Origin: Bryobacteraceae bacterium
GTDB taxonomy: Bacteria > Acidobacteriota > Terriglobia > Bryobacterales > Bryobacteraceae
NCBI GenBank assembly: GCA_019748195.1
Contig: JAIEPW010000013.1
Coordinates: 19,786-83,785 of the forward strand
Reading direction: 5' to 3'
Length of the DNA: 64,000 nt
Both the position numbers and the translations under genes were made by a program. A model generated the notes under the pieces. It did no database searches and was not told the DNA's origin. It saw nothing but the letters and a program-made list of their open reading frames with translations. Positions 52,282 through 62,288 of this stretch are shown here, one piece after another; within the stretch, counting starts at the first letter, position 1; every line of letters begins with the position of its first letter.

Positions 52282-54441
52282 ATGACAAAGCGGGCATGGC
52301 TGCTGTTTCTCGCGATCCCGCTTGTGGCTCAACCGCTCGCGCCGCTGGGCCGCGCCTATCGCTTCGCGCCGTCTCCCACCACGCGTGCCGCATTGGAACA
52401 CCATGCGAAAGCCCGCGCGGCGGGACCTGAAGGTCCGCTGGCGTGGCTCGCGCTGGGCGCCGGCGATCTCGCGGCCCGCAACCATGCGGGGGCGGCGGAG
52501 GCCTTTCGCAAAGCCGCTCCAAAGCTGCCTGTCCTGGCGGACGCGATCGCCTATCATGAGGCCGCCGCGTTGTACGAGTTGAAGCAGTACGCGGCGGTTC
52601 CGGCGACGCTCGCGCCTGTGTGGAAACAGACGCCGCAGTCCCCCCACTTCTTCCAGTCCATCGTGCTGGCCGCGAAAGCCGAACGCGACGCCGGCAATCC
52701 CGGTGACTCCGTGCGTCTGCTGGAACGCCACCTCCGTGAGTTGCCGCGGCCGAAAGTCGACTTTGAGCTTGCGGTCTCCTATGAAGCCGCGACCGAGCCG
52801 GTGAAGGCGGCGGCCGCCTACCAGCGCGTTTACTACGGCTATCCGCTCTCCGAAGAGGCAGCGCTGGCCGAACCGGCCATCAAGCGGCTGGTTTCGACGC
52901 TCGGCGCTCAGTATCCCCCGCCTCTATCGAAATCGCTGCTGAACCGGGCGTTGCTGCTGCTCAGCGCGCGACAGTGGACTCGCGCTCGCCATGAACTGGA
53001 AGCCCTCACCAGCCAGTTGACCGGCCCGGAACTGGACCTCGCGCGAGTGCGCATCGGCGTGGCGGACGCAAACGCCGGCCGCACGCCGTCCGCGTTCTTT
53101 TATCTTCGTTCGCTGAAGGTGCAAGACTCCGACGCCGATGCCGAGCGGCTGCACTATGTCGTGGTCACGGCCCGCAGGATGAAGAATTGGGGCGCCATGC
53201 GTTCGGCGATGGAGGATCTCGCCCGCTCCCATTCCACGTCCCCCTGGCGCCTGGAAGCATTGATCCACGCCGCGAACGAGTATGTGGTCAGTAATGACTT
53301 CGCGAACTCAGCTCCGTTGCTCCGCGCCTGCGCGGAGTCATTCCCAAAGGATCCGAAATCGGCCTACTGCCATTGGAAGCTCGCCTGGAACCGTTACGGA
53401 TCGCGCGCGGACGATTCCGCGGAGATGCTGGAAGAGCACATCCGGCGCTATCCCGCCTCCGACAATGTCAGCGCCGCGTGGTACTTTCTTGGTCGCCTGC
53501 GCGAAGCCCGTCAGGACTTCGCCTCCGCCAAGGCGATCTACGAGTTCATCGATCATCGTTATCCCAATTACTATTACGCCGTGCAGGCCCGCGAACGTTT
53601 GCAGGACCCGGCGCTCCGCCGCATCAAGGCCGGCCCACCGCCGGAGCAAACGATCGCTTCCCCGGCGGTTCCTCCAGCGGCTGCGGAACCGGCGTTCCGG
53701 CCGAGCCCGGATTCCAAGGTGCGCGTGGAGCGAGCCCGCCTTCTTGCGTCCGCCGGGCTGGACGACTGGGCCGAATTCGAGCTCCGCTTCGGCGCGCAGC
53801 GCAAACAGGACGCACCCGCCATCGCGTTGGAACTGGCCTCGCTCGCCCGGGAGCGCGGCGCGCATGATGTGGCCATTCGCTGGCTGAAGCGCTACGTGCC
53901 GAATTATCTAAGAATGCCGCTCGAATCCGCGCCGGATGACTTCTGGCGTATGGCGTTCCCGCTCGCCTACCGGTCGGAACTCGAGAACTTCTCCAGGCAG
54001 AACTCGCTGGATCCGTACCTGGTGGCCGCGCTGATCCGCCAGGAATCCGAGTTCAACCCACGCGCGGTATCGGTGGCGAAAGCATACGGCCTGACGCAGG
54101 TGCTCCCCTCCACCGGGCGCGAGCTCAGCCGCGCCGTGGGCGTCCGGCCCTTCCGGCCGGACATGCTCTTTGTGCCTGCGGTGAATCTCAAATTGGGAAC
54201 CTACTACTTGAAGCGCCTGGTGGGCGAACTCGGGGGCCATTGGGAGGCCGCGCTTGCCTCCTACAACGCCGGCAAGAGCCGCGCCGTGGAATGGCTGACC
54301 TGGGGCGATTTCCGCGAGCCCGCCGAGTTCATCGAAACCATCCCCTTCACGGAAACTCGCGAGTATGTGCAGATCGTGCTGCGCAACGCGGATGTCTACC
54401 GCCGGCTGTATGGCCGTCCGGCCGCGCGCAATTCCCACTGA
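52282..54441 (+). CDS. Soluble lytic murein transglycosylase, Slt70-like
   Basis: A 719-residue periplasmic protein with a signal peptide (first 15 or so residues). Residues 30-550 form a long superhelix of TPR-like helices, and the last 150 residues are a goose-lysozyme-fold SLT domain: LVAALIRQESEFNP with catalytic Glu588, AYGLTQVLPSTG, and LKLGTYYLKRL then SYNAGKSRAVEWL. It cleaves peptidoglycan with formation of anhydromuramic ends. The ATG at 52282 lies 3 bp after the upstream stop; a TTG at 52276 is also possible. Its stop directly abuts the tsaD stop. Confidence 0.92.
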   Translation: MTKRAWLLFLAIPLVAQPLAPLGRAYRFAPSPTTRAALEHHAKARAAGPEGPLAWLALGAGDLAARNHAGAAEAFRKAAPKLPVLADAIAYHEAAALYELKQYAAVPATLAPVWKQTPQSPHFFQSIVLAAKAERDAGNPGDSVRLLERHLRELPRPKVDFELAVSYEAATEPVKAAAAYQRVYYGYPLSEEAALAEPAIKRLVSTLGAQYPPPLSKSLLNRALLLLSARQWTRARHELEALTSQLTGPELDLARVRIGVADANAGRTPSAFFYLRSLKVQDSDADAERLHYVVVTARRMKNWGAMRSAMEDLARSHSTSPWRLEALIHAANEYVVSNDFANSAPLLRACAESFPKDPKSAYCHWKLAWNRYGSRADDSAEMLEEHIRRYPASDNVSAAWYFLGRLREARQDFASAKAIYEFIDHRYPNYYYAVQARERLQDPALRRIKAGPPPEQTIASPAVPPAAAEPAFRPSPDSKVRVERARLLASAGLDDWAEFELRFGAQRKQDAPAIALELASLARERGAHDVAIRWLKRYVPNYLRMPLESAPDDFWRMAFPLAYRSELENFSRQNSLDPYLVAALIRQESEFNPRAVSVAKAYGLTQVLPSTGRELSRAVGVRPFRPDMLFVPAVNLKLGTYYLKRLVGELGGHWEAALASYNAGKSRAVEWLTWGDFREPAEFIETIPFTETREYVQIVLRNADVYRRLYGRPAARNSH

Positions 54442-55512
54442 TCAAGCTCCCGCAAGCGCGAGGTTGGCCTCGGCCTTGAGGTCCAGACCCGCGAACTCGC
54501 CCCGCGCCAGCTTGGGGAATGCCGCCGCGGCGATCATCGCGGCGTTGTCGGTGGATAACGATGGCTCGGGAAAGTAGACCGGGATTCTGCCCAGTTTCGC
54601 CGGCGCATCTCTTCGAAGTCCGGAGTTACAGGCAACTCCGCCGGAGATGATCACGCTTCTCGCCCCGGTCTGCTCGGCGGACGATTGCGCGCGGCGGAGC
54701 AGTTCGCGAATCACCGTCGACTGAAAGGATGCGATCAGATCCCGCGTGGCCTGCGGTGTGCGCTCCAGCCACTGCTGCGTGGTGGGCCGGGGATTCTCGC
54801 GAAACAAGGCCTTCCGCGCTTCCACCTCCGCGGTAATGTCCCGCGCTTCCGTCCATCTAAGAACGGCGGTCTTCAAGCCGCTGAAACTGAAGTCGAGCCG
54901 GTTGCCCTTCATGTTGGCCAGCGTGAATTTCACCTTGCCGGGATCGCCATACGCCGCAAGGCGGTCCAGCACCGGCCCGCCCGGATAACCGAAACCCAGC
55001 AGCTTGGCGACCTTGTCGTACGCCTCCCCGGCGGCGTCATCGCGGGTCTTGCCCAGCAGCCGGTAATGCAAGCCTTCCCGGATCTCGAACAGGTGAGTGT
55101 GGCCGCCGCTGACGATCAAGGCGAGCGAAGGCAGCTCCACCGGGTTCTGCGAAATCACGGCGTGGATGTGGCCTTCAATATGGTTCACCCCGATCAGCGG
55201 CAGATCATAAGATAGTGCGATGGCCTTTCCATAGGTCATGCCCACCAGGAGCGATCCGACGAGCCCCGGACCATAGGTCACCGCGACCGCGGAGAGATCC
55301 GCATATCCGCACCCAGCCTTCTCCAGCGCTTCCCGAACCACGGGTACGATCGCGCGCAGGTGCTCCCGCGACGCCAACTCCGGGACCACTCCCCCGTACT
55401 TGCCGTGTGCGTCGAACTGGCTCGCCACGACGCTCGAGAGGATGCGCGAGCCATCCTCTACCACGGCGGCGGCTGTTTCGTCACAGGAGGATTCGATACC
55501 CAGGATCTTCAT
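54442..55512 (-). CDS. tsaD: tRNA N6-adenosine threonylcarbamoyltransferase TsaD
   Basis: A 356-residue ASKHA-fold enzyme. The start [12 protein letters not shown], the iron site in [21 protein letters not shown], and the late STDNAAMIA are diagnostic. It transfers the threonylcarbamoyl group to A37 of ANN-decoding tRNAs. The start at 55512 gives the conserved N terminus; nine extra residues upstream are possible. Zero bases separate its stop from that of the convergent transglycosylase gene. Confidence 0.96.
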   Translation of the reverse strand: MKILGIESSCDETAAAVVEDGSRILSSVVASQFDAHGKYGGVVPELASREHLRAIVPVVREALEKAGCGYADLSAVAVTYGPGLVGSLLVGMTYGKAIALSYDLPLIGVNHIEGHIHAVISQNPVELPSLALIVSGGHTHLFEIREGLHYRLLGKTRDDAAGEAYDKVAKLLGFGYPGGPVLDRLAAYGDPGKVKFTLANMKGNRLDFSFSGLKTAVLRWTEARDITAEVEARKALFRENPRPTTQQWLERTPQATRDLIASFQSTVIRELLRRAQSSAEQTGARSVIISGGVACNSGLRRDAPAKLGRIPVYFPEPSLSTDNAAMIAAAAFPKLARGEFAGLDLKAEANLALAGA

Positions 55513-55660
55513 CGGACCAGTGGTCGGAGACACCACCATTGTAGGACGGTCGGTCCGGGCGGCCCGTGCGCGATCTTACAGCGAAGAAGTTGAGATGTTT
55601 ATGACTCCTGCTTGAGCCAAACGGAGGGGTGAATTCCGCATACTGACTCAGAGGAAAACG

Positions 55661-57055
55661 ATGCGAAAACGAGTTCTACTGTTCGCTTTTCTGGCAAGTA
55701 CTCATGCTTTCAGCCAACTTCCGGACTTCCGCCCGCCCACGCCTTTGCTCGGCGCGCTTCTGCGTAACGACGGAAAAGAAGTGAAGAAGCTATTGGATTC
55801 GGGCGCGGATCCGAATGAACGCACTTTTTTCGGCATGCCGCCGCTGACTGTCGCCCTCATTCATTCCGACCCGGCAACCATCCGTGAGATGCTGGCGCGC
55901 GGTGCGAATCCGAATGCAGCCGATCGAAACGGCTCCACGCCGCTGATGTGGGCGGTATACAACGAATCGCCAAACCCCGCAATCATTGATGAACTCTTGA
56001 AGCGGGGCGCCGATCCGAACGCCGCCAACAAGACGGGTGAATCGGCGCTCACCTGGGCCTCCCGCCGCAGCGATCTCCGCACCGTGGAGCGATTGAAAGC
56101 GGCGGGCGCGTCCGACGCCGCGGCCATTCGCGAGGCAGTGGACAAAGCAACGGCGCTGCTGCAGAAGAGCGGTCCGCAGTTCACGAAGGTGTCCGGATGC
56201 GTATCCTGCCATCACCAGTCGCTCGCGCAAATGGCTTATGGCGCGGCGCGCAGCCGCGGATACCATGTGGATCAGGCGGTGTCGGATCAGCAGGTGCAGG
56301 CGGTGATGAACCTGTTCCGGCCCATCCGGGAGCAGATGGAGAAGGGCGTGGTGAATCTCCCCAATCCCGGAATCAGCGTCAGCTACGCGCTGCTGGGTTT
56401 GGAGGCGGAAGGCTATGCAGCGGACGAAACCACCAGCGCGATGTTGGCCAGCATCATTCGCACGCAGCTTCCTGACGGCAGTTTCCCCGTGTTGCCCGCG
56501 CGCCCGCCCATGGAGGCGAGCTTCGTTTCCGCCACTGCCTTGAGCGTTCGCGCGCTGCAGCGTTTCGGAACCGGCGTAGAAGAGCGAATCGCCCGCGCCG
56601 CGGCTTGGCTGAAGAGCGCATCTCCGTCGAATCAGGAGGAGCGGTCGATGAAGCTCCTGGGGCTGGCCTGGGCGCAAGCGGATCGGGCGGATATCGATCG
56701 CGCGGCGGCGGATCTACTCGCCCGGCAGCATCCGGACGGAGGCTGGAGTCAACTCGACAGTCTGGAAAGCGACGCCTACGCAACCGGGCAGGCGATGGTC
56801 GCGCTGCTGCAATCGGGCGCCCTGCAGGCTTCCAGTAAAGCGTACCAGCACGGCCTCGCATACCTGTTGCGGACTCAGCTCCCGGATGGGTCCTGGGTGG
56901 TGCGCACTCGCAGCAGCCCGGTGCAGACTTACAAGGAAAGCGGTTTCCCGCACGGCAAGCACCAGTGGATTTCCGCCGCGGGGACCAGTTGGGCGGTGAT
57001 AGCGCTGTCGCTGTCCCAGCCGAAGGCGGGGCCGGCGGTAGGTGGGATGTTCTAG
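55661..57055 (+). CDS. Secreted ankyrin-repeat protein with a CXXCH motif and terpenoid-cyclase-fold C-terminal half
   Basis: A 464-residue protein with a signal peptide (first 18 residues, ending AFS). Residues 25-165 hold four ankyrin repeats (LLDSGADPNE, MLARGANPNA, LLKRGADPNA). A c-type haem-binding motif Cys180-Val-Ser-Cys183-His184 follows. The rest is an alpha-toroid of the squalene-cyclase/prenyltransferase type with QW-like repeats (TQLPDGSFPV, RQHPDGGWSQL, TQLPDGSWVV). The DxDD catalytic motif of cyclases was not seen. It is exported and may carry haem added by the Ccm system. The ribosome binding site is AGAGGA, 6 bp before the ATG. Confidence 0.82.
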   Translation: MRKRVLLFAFLASTHAFSQLPDFRPPTPLLGALLRNDGKEVKKLLDSGADPNERTFFGMPPLTVALIHSDPATIREMLARGANPNAADRNGSTPLMWAVYNESPNPAIIDELLKRGADPNAANKTGESALTWASRRSDLRTVERLKAAGASDAAAIREAVDKATALLQKSGPQFTKVSGCVSCHHQSLAQMAYGAARSRGYHVDQAVSDQQVQAVMNLFRPIREQMEKGVVNLPNPGISVSYALLGLEAEGYAADETTSAMLASIIRTQLPDGSFPVLPARPPMEASFVSATALSVRALQRFGTGVEERIARAAAWLKSASPSNQEERSMKLLGLAWAQADRADIDRAAADLLARQHPDGGWSQLDSLESDAYATGQAMVALLQSGALQASSKAYQHGLAYLLRTQLPDGSWVVRTRSSPVQTYKESGFPHGKHQWISAAGTSWAVIALSLSQPKAGPAVGGMF

Positions 57056-57080
57056 AGCAATAGAGGTCGCTGATCCATCG

Positions 57081-57105
57081 CCCACCGGTTCCTCCGGCGG
57101 GTTTT
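57081..57105 (+). terminator. Rho-independent terminator of the ankyrin/CXXCH gene
   Basis: CCCACCGG (57081-57088) pairs with CCGGCGGG (57094-57101) with one mismatch around a 5-nt loop, followed by TTTT and CTCTT. It lies 26 bp after the stop. Confidence 0.7.
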
Positions 57106-57155
57106 CTCTTGCTCCGGATTCCCACCCGGGCGGGCTTCAGCCGAGGAGTAAATCG

Positions 57156-57473
57156 TCAGATCTTCGTCAATTCGCTGATCTGCATCACCGGCTGGATGTC
57201 GGTGTAGTTCGGAATATCGGCCATCAACTCGGCGGAGTGAGCCGCTAAACCCTGCTTCATGGCGTCCATCGATTCGAAGTCCATGTCGGCCACCGCGCGA
57301 TATGCCGCGGGAGCGCCCGGCTGTAGTGACGCCAGGCCACTCGATACTGTCGCTTGGATCAAGCCATGGCCGCCAAGCTTCTCCTTCACCACCTGCATGT
57401 GGCGATTGACGTAGTAGTCCATGTCGAAACGCTTGCCGGGTTCATTGGGGTACATCGCGGAGACTCGAATCAT
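57156..57473 (-). CDS. EthD-domain protein
   Basis: A 105-residue dimeric ferredoxin-like alpha+beta protein: VSAMYPNEPGKRFDMDYYVNRHMQVVKEK at the N terminus (residues 4-32), with the conserved His of the YYxxxH motif, and ADIPNYTDIQPVMQISEL at the end. EthD family members accompany ether-degrading P450s or act as small oxygenase/decarboxylase-like proteins; this one has no such neighbour. It starts upstream of pepA's end on the same strand, with about 25 bp between. Confidence 0.82.
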   Translation of the reverse strand: MIRVSAMYPNEPGKRFDMDYYVNRHMQVVKEKLGGHGLIQATVSSGLASLQPGAPAAYRAVADMDFESMDAMKQGLAAHSAELMADIPNYTDIQPVMQISELTKI

Positions 57474-57497
57474 ACCGGCATAGCATAACGTATCGAA

Positions 57498-58922
57498 CTA
57501 CCAGCCGGTGGCCAAACGAACAAACGTGCGAATGGCGACTCCGGAGGGCCCCTTGGCGATCCATGGCTTCGCATCGCCGATCCACGCGCAGCCCGCGATG
57601 TCCAGGTGGATCCACGGCGTATCTTCGGCGAAATCGCGCAGGAACCAGGCGGCGGTCACCGCGCCGCCCCAGCGAGTGCCGATATTGGCCAGATCCGCGA
57701 ACGGGCTCTTCAACTGCTCCTTGTACTCGTCATCCAGAGGCATCGGCCACATCTTCTCGCCCTCGGACTTAGCCGCCGCGATGAGTTTGTCGCGGAAGCC
57801 GTCGTTGTTTGAGAACACGCCCACGTTGACCGACCCGAGAGCAACCTTGATCGCGCCGGTCAGGGTCGCCGCGTCCACCAAATGAGTGCAGCCCTGATTC
57901 TTCGCGTAGGTGATCGCATCCACAAGGATCAGGCGTCCTTCGGCATCCGTATTCAGCACCTCAATGGTCTTGCCCGCGTAAGTGGTGACAATGTCGCCGG
58001 GACGCTGCGCATTGCCTGAAACCATGTTCTCGACCGTGGGAACGAACGCGGTTACCGGGATGGCCGGCTTCAGCCGGGCGATGGCCCGCATCGCGGCCAG
58101 AACGCTCGCGCCGCCGGCCATGTCGTAGCGCATCTCCTCCATTCCGTCAGCGGGCTTGATGGAGACGCCGCCCGTGTCAAAGGTGACTCCCTTGCCCACC
58201 AACGCCAGGTGATCCCCGGTCGCAGGCGCGCCCTCCGGCTTGTACCGGACGACGATCAGGAATGGAGGCTCGTCGGAACCCTGCGCGACTCCCAGCAGCG
58301 CGCCCATGCCAAGCTGCGCCATGCGATCGCGGTCCAGCACCTCGCATTCCAGCCCAAACTCCCCGGCCATCGCGCGGGCGCGGGCCATCAGTTCGCGCGG
58401 CGGGAGCTTGTTGCCCGGCTCATTGATGATCTCGCGCGCCCAGTTGATGCTCTCCGCGATCAGAACTCCGCGGTCGAACGCGTCCTTGGCCTCGGCCGGG
58501 GCCACCAAGGTGAAAGACTCGGCCCGTTTCGCCTCCTTCGTGCTGCGATTCTTGTCGGGCTCAAAATCGCCCAGAATCGCGCCCTCGGCGGCAGCCTCCG
58601 CCGCGCCGGACTCGCACGACAATGCGATGCTCCTGGCCCCTTTAGACTTCAGGCCGCGCACCACCGTTCCCGCCAGCTTGCGCCAGTCCGCCTGGTCCCG
58701 TTTTCCCCCTCCGGCGAGCACCAGCCGGCGGGCTTTCATACCGGCCGGTTGCGGCAGCACCGCCAGCTCGCAAGGCTTGCCGGTAAACTCCTCGGATTGC
58801 CTGAGCTGATCCCACCAGTTCTGGGGAACCAGTGCGGGCCGCTCCTGGCCCTCGAACACCGCGAGAGCCAAAGCATCCGTTTCAATTTGATCCAGAGGTT
58901 GTTGAGAAAGTTGGACTTGCAT
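57498..58922 (-). CDS. pepA: Leucyl aminopeptidase PepA (M17)
   Basis: A 474-residue cytosolic metallopeptidase. The family signature NTDAEGRL is present, as are the metal and catalytic motifs LVGKGVTFDTGG, YDMAGGASVLAAM and DAATLTGA. It removes N-terminal residues and is normally hexameric with two metal ions. The N-terminal 160 residues form the usual poorly conserved macro-like domain. The start at 58922 lies 4 bp after the smpB stop, so the genes are co-transcribed. Confidence 0.94.
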   Translation of the reverse strand: MQVQLSQQPLDQIETDALALAVFEGQERPALVPQNWWDQLRQSEEFTGKPCELAVLPQPAGMKARRLVLAGGGKRDQADWRKLAGTVVRGLKSKGARSIALSCESGAAEAAAEGAILGDFEPDKNRSTKEAKRAESFTLVAPAEAKDAFDRGVLIAESINWAREIINEPGNKLPPRELMARARAMAGEFGLECEVLDRDRMAQLGMGALLGVAQGSDEPPFLIVVRYKPEGAPATGDHLALVGKGVTFDTGGVSIKPADGMEEMRYDMAGGASVLAAMRAIARLKPAIPVTAFVPTVENMVSGNAQRPGDIVTTYAGKTIEVLNTDAEGRLILVDAITYAKNQGCTHLVDAATLTGAIKVALGSVNVGVFSNNDGFRDKLIAAAKSEGEKMWPMPLDDEYKEQLKSPFADLANIGTRWGGAVTAAWFLRDFAEDTPWIHLDIAGCAWIGDAKPWIAKGPSGVAIRTFVRLATGW

Positions 58923-58926
58923 TTCG

Positions 58927-59397
58927 TTAATCCTTGCCGCGAATCCGCCGGCCAAGCCCCGCCTTGGCTTCGGCCTGAGCTTCGCGCGTGCGCTCGGTTT
59001 CGCGTTTGTCGTGAAACTTCTTACCTTTACCCAGGGCGATCTCGCACTTCACGATGCCGTCCTTCAGATAGACCTTGGTAGGCACGATGGTCAGCCCCTT
59101 CTGCTGCGTTTCGGCCCTCAGAACCTCGATTTCCTTGCGGTGCAGCAGGAGCTTCCGTTTTCGCCCCGGCATGTGGTTCATGATATTGCCGTGCGAGTAT
59201 TCGCTGATATGAGCGTTCACCAGCCAAGCTTCGTTGCCGCTGACCTCGGCGTAGGCGTCCTTGAGTTGAATCTTGCCCGCGCGCGCGGCCTTTACCTCGG
59301 TCCCGGTAAGGACAAGGCCGGCTTCCCGGCGGTCCGACAGGAAGTAGTTGTGACCCGCGGAGCGGTTGTCACTCAGGATCTTGATTTTCGATTCCAC
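58927..59397 (-). CDS. smpB: SsrA-binding protein SmpB
   Basis: A 156-residue OB-fold protein of trans-translation, which carries tmRNA to stalled ribosomes. The sequence [21 protein letters not shown] and the basic tail with [16 protein letters not shown] are typical. The GTG at 59397 gives the usual length; the frame is open further upstream but would overlap the divergent secretin region. No ribosome binding site is clear for the GTG. The tmRNA gene itself is not in the window. Confidence 0.93.
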   Translation of the reverse strand: MESKIKILSDNRSAGHNYFLSDRREAGLVLTGTEVKAARAGKIQLKDAYAEVSGNEAWLVNAHISEYSHGNIMNHMPGRKRKLLLHRKEIEVLRAETQQKGLTIVPTKVYLKDGIVKCEIALGKGKKFHDKRETERTREAQAEAKAGLGRRIRGKD

Positions 59398-59488
59398 GCC
59401 TCGAACTCGAATCTCGTCAAGAACTTCGAGAAGGATTCCGGGAGGGCCGGAGCATCTTGAGTGTAACACAGGGACTCTGTCACCGAAC

Positions 59489-61813
59489 ATGTTCAGCCAC
59501 AATCAGTTACGTGCCTTGAGCGCGCTTTGCGCGATTCTGATCGCGATTCCCCCCGATCTCGCAGCCCGAACCAAGAAAGGCGACAAACTGGTGAAGCAAG
59601 GCCAGGCGGCGGAAGCTCGCGGGGAGTTCGAAGCGGCGCTGCGATTGTTTGAGCAGGCGGTGAACGAAGATCCCTCCGACACGGCGTACCTGATGTCGAT
59701 GCGCCGGACGCGCTTCCGCGCTGGTCAGGCGCATGTGGAAGCCGGGGCGCGGCTGCGCGCCGAAGGCAGGATGGAGGAAGCGCTGAGCGAGTATCAGCGC
59801 GCGATCTCCATCGATCCCTCCTCGCCGATCGCGCTGCAGGAGCTGCGTCGAACCAACGACATGATCGCCCAGAAAGGCCGGGTGGACCCCGCGCTCGCCG
59901 GGCTGACTCCGGCGGAGGTGATCCGCAAGGACGTGGAGCGGCGCGTGCAACTGATTCAGTCGCCGCCGGAACTGAAGCCGATCACCCCGCAGATCAGCAC
60001 GCTGAAGATGAACAACCAGCCGGTGCGGGTGCTTTACGAAACCGTGGCCAAGCTGGCCGGCATCAACGTGGTCTTCGATTCGCAGATGACGGCGCGAACC
60101 AATCACAACGTGGATCTCACCAATGTGCCGCTCGATGAAGCGCTGGATTACGTCGCGCTCCTGACCAAGACATTCTGGAAGCCGGTTTCGACGAACACGG
60201 TTTTTGTCACCGACGACAACGTCACGAAACGCCGCGACTACGAGGACGAAGTGGTGAAGGTGTTTTACATCAACAACACGACCTCCGCTCAGGAGTTTCA
60301 GGAGATCGCCACCGTGATCCGGTCCTTGACGGAGATCCGGCGCGTGTTCACCTACAACGCGCAGCGGGCGATGCTGGTGCGGGGCACGCGGGATCAGGTG
60401 GCGCTGGCCGAGAAGCTGGTGAATGACCTGGACCGTCCCAAGGCGGAGGTTGTCGTGGACGTGATCGTGATGGAGGCGTCCCAGACCAACACGCGCGATC
60501 TCGCGCTGGCTTTGGGAGCGGCGGGCACCGCGACGGGGTTGAATTTCCCGATCACCTTCACGCGCGGAGCCACCGGGACCACTGCTCCGTCGGTGCCTCT
60601 CGATCAGATCAACCGCCTGTCTTGGAGCGACTGGTCGACTACATTTCCGGGCGCGATCATTCAGGCGTTTGAGTCGGACCGCCGCGCACGGGTGCTGCAG
60701 TCGCCACAAGTGCGCGCCTCTGACGGCATGAAAGTCTCCTTGCGGCTCGGCGATCGTATCCCATATGCCACCGGCAGCTTTCAGCCGGGCGTCGGCGGCG
60801 TGGGCGTCAACCCGCTGGTTTCCACGCAGTTCAACTTCGCCGATGTCGGTGTCAATGTGGATATCACGCCGCAGGTGCATGGGCCGGAGGAACTGACCCT
60901 GCACGTGGAGCTGGAAGTCTCCGCGGTGCGGGAGCGGGTGGTGATCGGCGGCATCGAGCAGCCGGTGATCGGGCAGCGCAAGAGCGTCGCCGACCTCCGC
61001 CTGCGGTCCGGCGAGATCAGCCTGCTGGGGGGCAACCAGGGTTCCAATGACTCGCGCAACGCGAACGGGCTTCCCGGATTAGTCAGCATACCCGCGCTCG
61101 GATGGCTGGGCGGGCAGACGCGCAACATCAAGGAGCGGACGGAACTGTTGATCGCTCTGCTGCCGCGCGTGATCCGCGTTCCGGACTACACGCTGCAGAA
61201 TACGCGCAGCATTTACGCTGGAACCGATCAGGTAATCAAGCTGAACTACGCGCAGCCCGCCGCCGCGGCGGCGATTCCGGGAGCCCCGAGTCCGAGCCCG
61301 GTGGCGGCGCCGCCCCCCGCGACCGGCGATCCGGTGAAGCCGGCCGAACCCGTGAAACCGGCGGAGCCGAAGCCGGCGCCTCCCAAGCCGGCGGGCCTGC
61401 CACGGGTCGCCTTGATTCCGCCCAGCGTGCAGACCCAGTTGTCGTCGGCGATCACGGTCTCTTTAGGCGTGGAGAATCTGAATCAGTTCTTCACCGCCGC
61501 GCCGTTACGCGTGAAGTATGACCCCGCCGTCGTGCGGCTGGCGGACGTGCAGCTCGGCAATTTCGCCGGCATGGACGGGCAGACGCCGAACCTCATCAAG
61601 GACATCCGCAACGACACCGGCGAGGCGACGGTGACCATTTCGCGGGCGGCAGGCGCCGGAGGCGTAACCGGGAGCGGTGTGCTGCTGACACTCTTATTCC
61701 AGGCCGTGGGGAAGGGAACCACGCAGGTCACGTTCCCGGAATTCGCCCTGAAGGATGCTCAGATGCAGCCGCTGCCGGTGGCCCCGGCCGCGCTGCCGAT
61801 TACCGTGAACTGA
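59489..61813 (+). CDS. Secretin with N-terminal TPR and C-terminal cohesin-like domain
   Basis: A 774-residue outer-membrane protein of the PilQ/GspD family. A signal peptide is followed by TPR-like repeats (about 30-130: [34 protein letters not shown]), a secretin N domain (about 180-340, with [19 protein letters not shown]) and the secretin barrel (about 350-595, [11 protein letters not shown] and [12 protein letters not shown]). A Pro/Ala-rich linker (about 610-655) leads to a final domain (660-774) that resembles a type I cohesin beta sandwich ([18 protein letters not shown]). It forms the outer-membrane pore of a type II secretion or type IV pilus system. It is followed 1 bp later by a pseudopilin gene. 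Confidence 0.88.
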   Translation: MFSHNQLRALSALCAILIAIPPDLAARTKKGDKLVKQGQAAEARGEFEAALRLFEQAVNEDPSDTAYLMSMRRTRFRAGQAHVEAGARLRAEGRMEEALSEYQRAISIDPSSPIALQELRRTNDMIAQKGRVDPALAGLTPAEVIRKDVERRVQLIQSPPELKPITPQISTLKMNNQPVRVLYETVAKLAGINVVFDSQMTARTNHNVDLTNVPLDEALDYVALLTKTFWKPVSTNTVFVTDDNVTKRRDYEDEVVKVFYINNTTSAQEFQEIATVIRSLTEIRRVFTYNAQRAMLVRGTRDQVALAEKLVNDLDRPKAEVVVDVIVMEASQTNTRDLALALGAAGTATGLNFPITFTRGATGTTAPSVPLDQINRLSWSDWSTTFPGAIIQAFESDRRARVLQSPQVRASDGMKVSLRLGDRIPYATGSFQPGVGGVGVNPLVSTQFNFADVGVNVDITPQVHGPEELTLHVELEVSAVRERVVIGGIEQPVIGQRKSVADLRLRSGEISLLGGNQGSNDSRNANGLPGLVSIPALGWLGGQTRNIKERTELLIALLPRVIRVPDYTLQNTRSIYAGTDQVIKLNYAQPAAAAAIPGAPSPSPVAAPPPATGDPVKPAEPVKPAEPKPAPPKPAGLPRVALIPPSVQTQLSSAITVSLGVENLNQFFTAAPLRVKYDPAVVRLADVQLGNFAGMDGQTPNLIKDIRNDTGEATVTISRAAGAGGVTGSGVLLTLLFQAVGKGTTQVTFPEFALKDAQMQPLPVAPAALPITVN

Positions 61814-61814
61814 C

Positions 61815-62288
61815 ATGACGCGGCGCCGTTTCGGAAACCAGCGAGGGTTGACCTTGATCGAACTGATCGTGGCGTTCACGATCATGGCGCTGTTGACCAC
61901 GATGTCCGTCCCCCTGGCCCGCTACAAGGTGCGCCAGACCAAGGAGCGGGAGTTGCGACTGGCGCTGCGCGAGATTCGCAGCGCCATCGACCGCTATAAG
62001 GACTTGTCGGACACAGCCAAGATCCCGCCCGGCAAGATCGGCTCCGAGGGCTATCCGGAATCGCTGGAGGTGCTGGTGGAAGGGGTGAAGCTGTCGGGGA
62101 CGATCGACAAGAAGATCCGGCTGCTGCGCCGCATTCCGAAAGATCCGTTCACGGGCAAAACGGAGTGGGGCTTGCGTAGCATGCAGGACGATCCCACCAG
62201 CCTGAGCTGGGGCGGGCAGAATGTGTTCGACGTGTATAGCAAGACAACCGAGAGGAGCAAGGATGGAACTCTTTACTCGGAGTGGTAG
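61815..62288 (+). CDS. Type II secretion / type IV pilus pseudopilin, GspG-like
   Basis: A 157-residue prepilin with a short basic leader cut after Gly11, then LTLIELIVAFTIMALLTTM with Glu at position +5, the standard prepilin peptidase site and transmembrane helix. The C-terminal part has the GspG pattern (RRIPKDPFTG, then DVYSKTTERSKDGTLYSEW). It is assembled as a pseudopilus subunit in the periplasm. It starts 1 bp after the secretin and overlaps the next pseudopilin by 26 bp. Confidence 0.9.
   Translation: MTRRRFGNQRGLTLIELIVAFTIMALLTTMSVPLARYKVRQTKERELRLALREIRSAIDRYKDLSDTAKIPPGKIGSEGYPESLEVLVEGVKLSGTIDKKIRLLRRIPKDPFTGKTEWGLRSMQDDPTSLSWGGQNVFDVYSKTTERSKDGTLYSEW

Noticed and set aside
55612..55644. 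TTGAGC/CATACT promoter for the ankyrin/CXXCH gene
   Set aside because: The spacer is 21 bp, too long for a sigma70 promoter, and the -10 box is weak.
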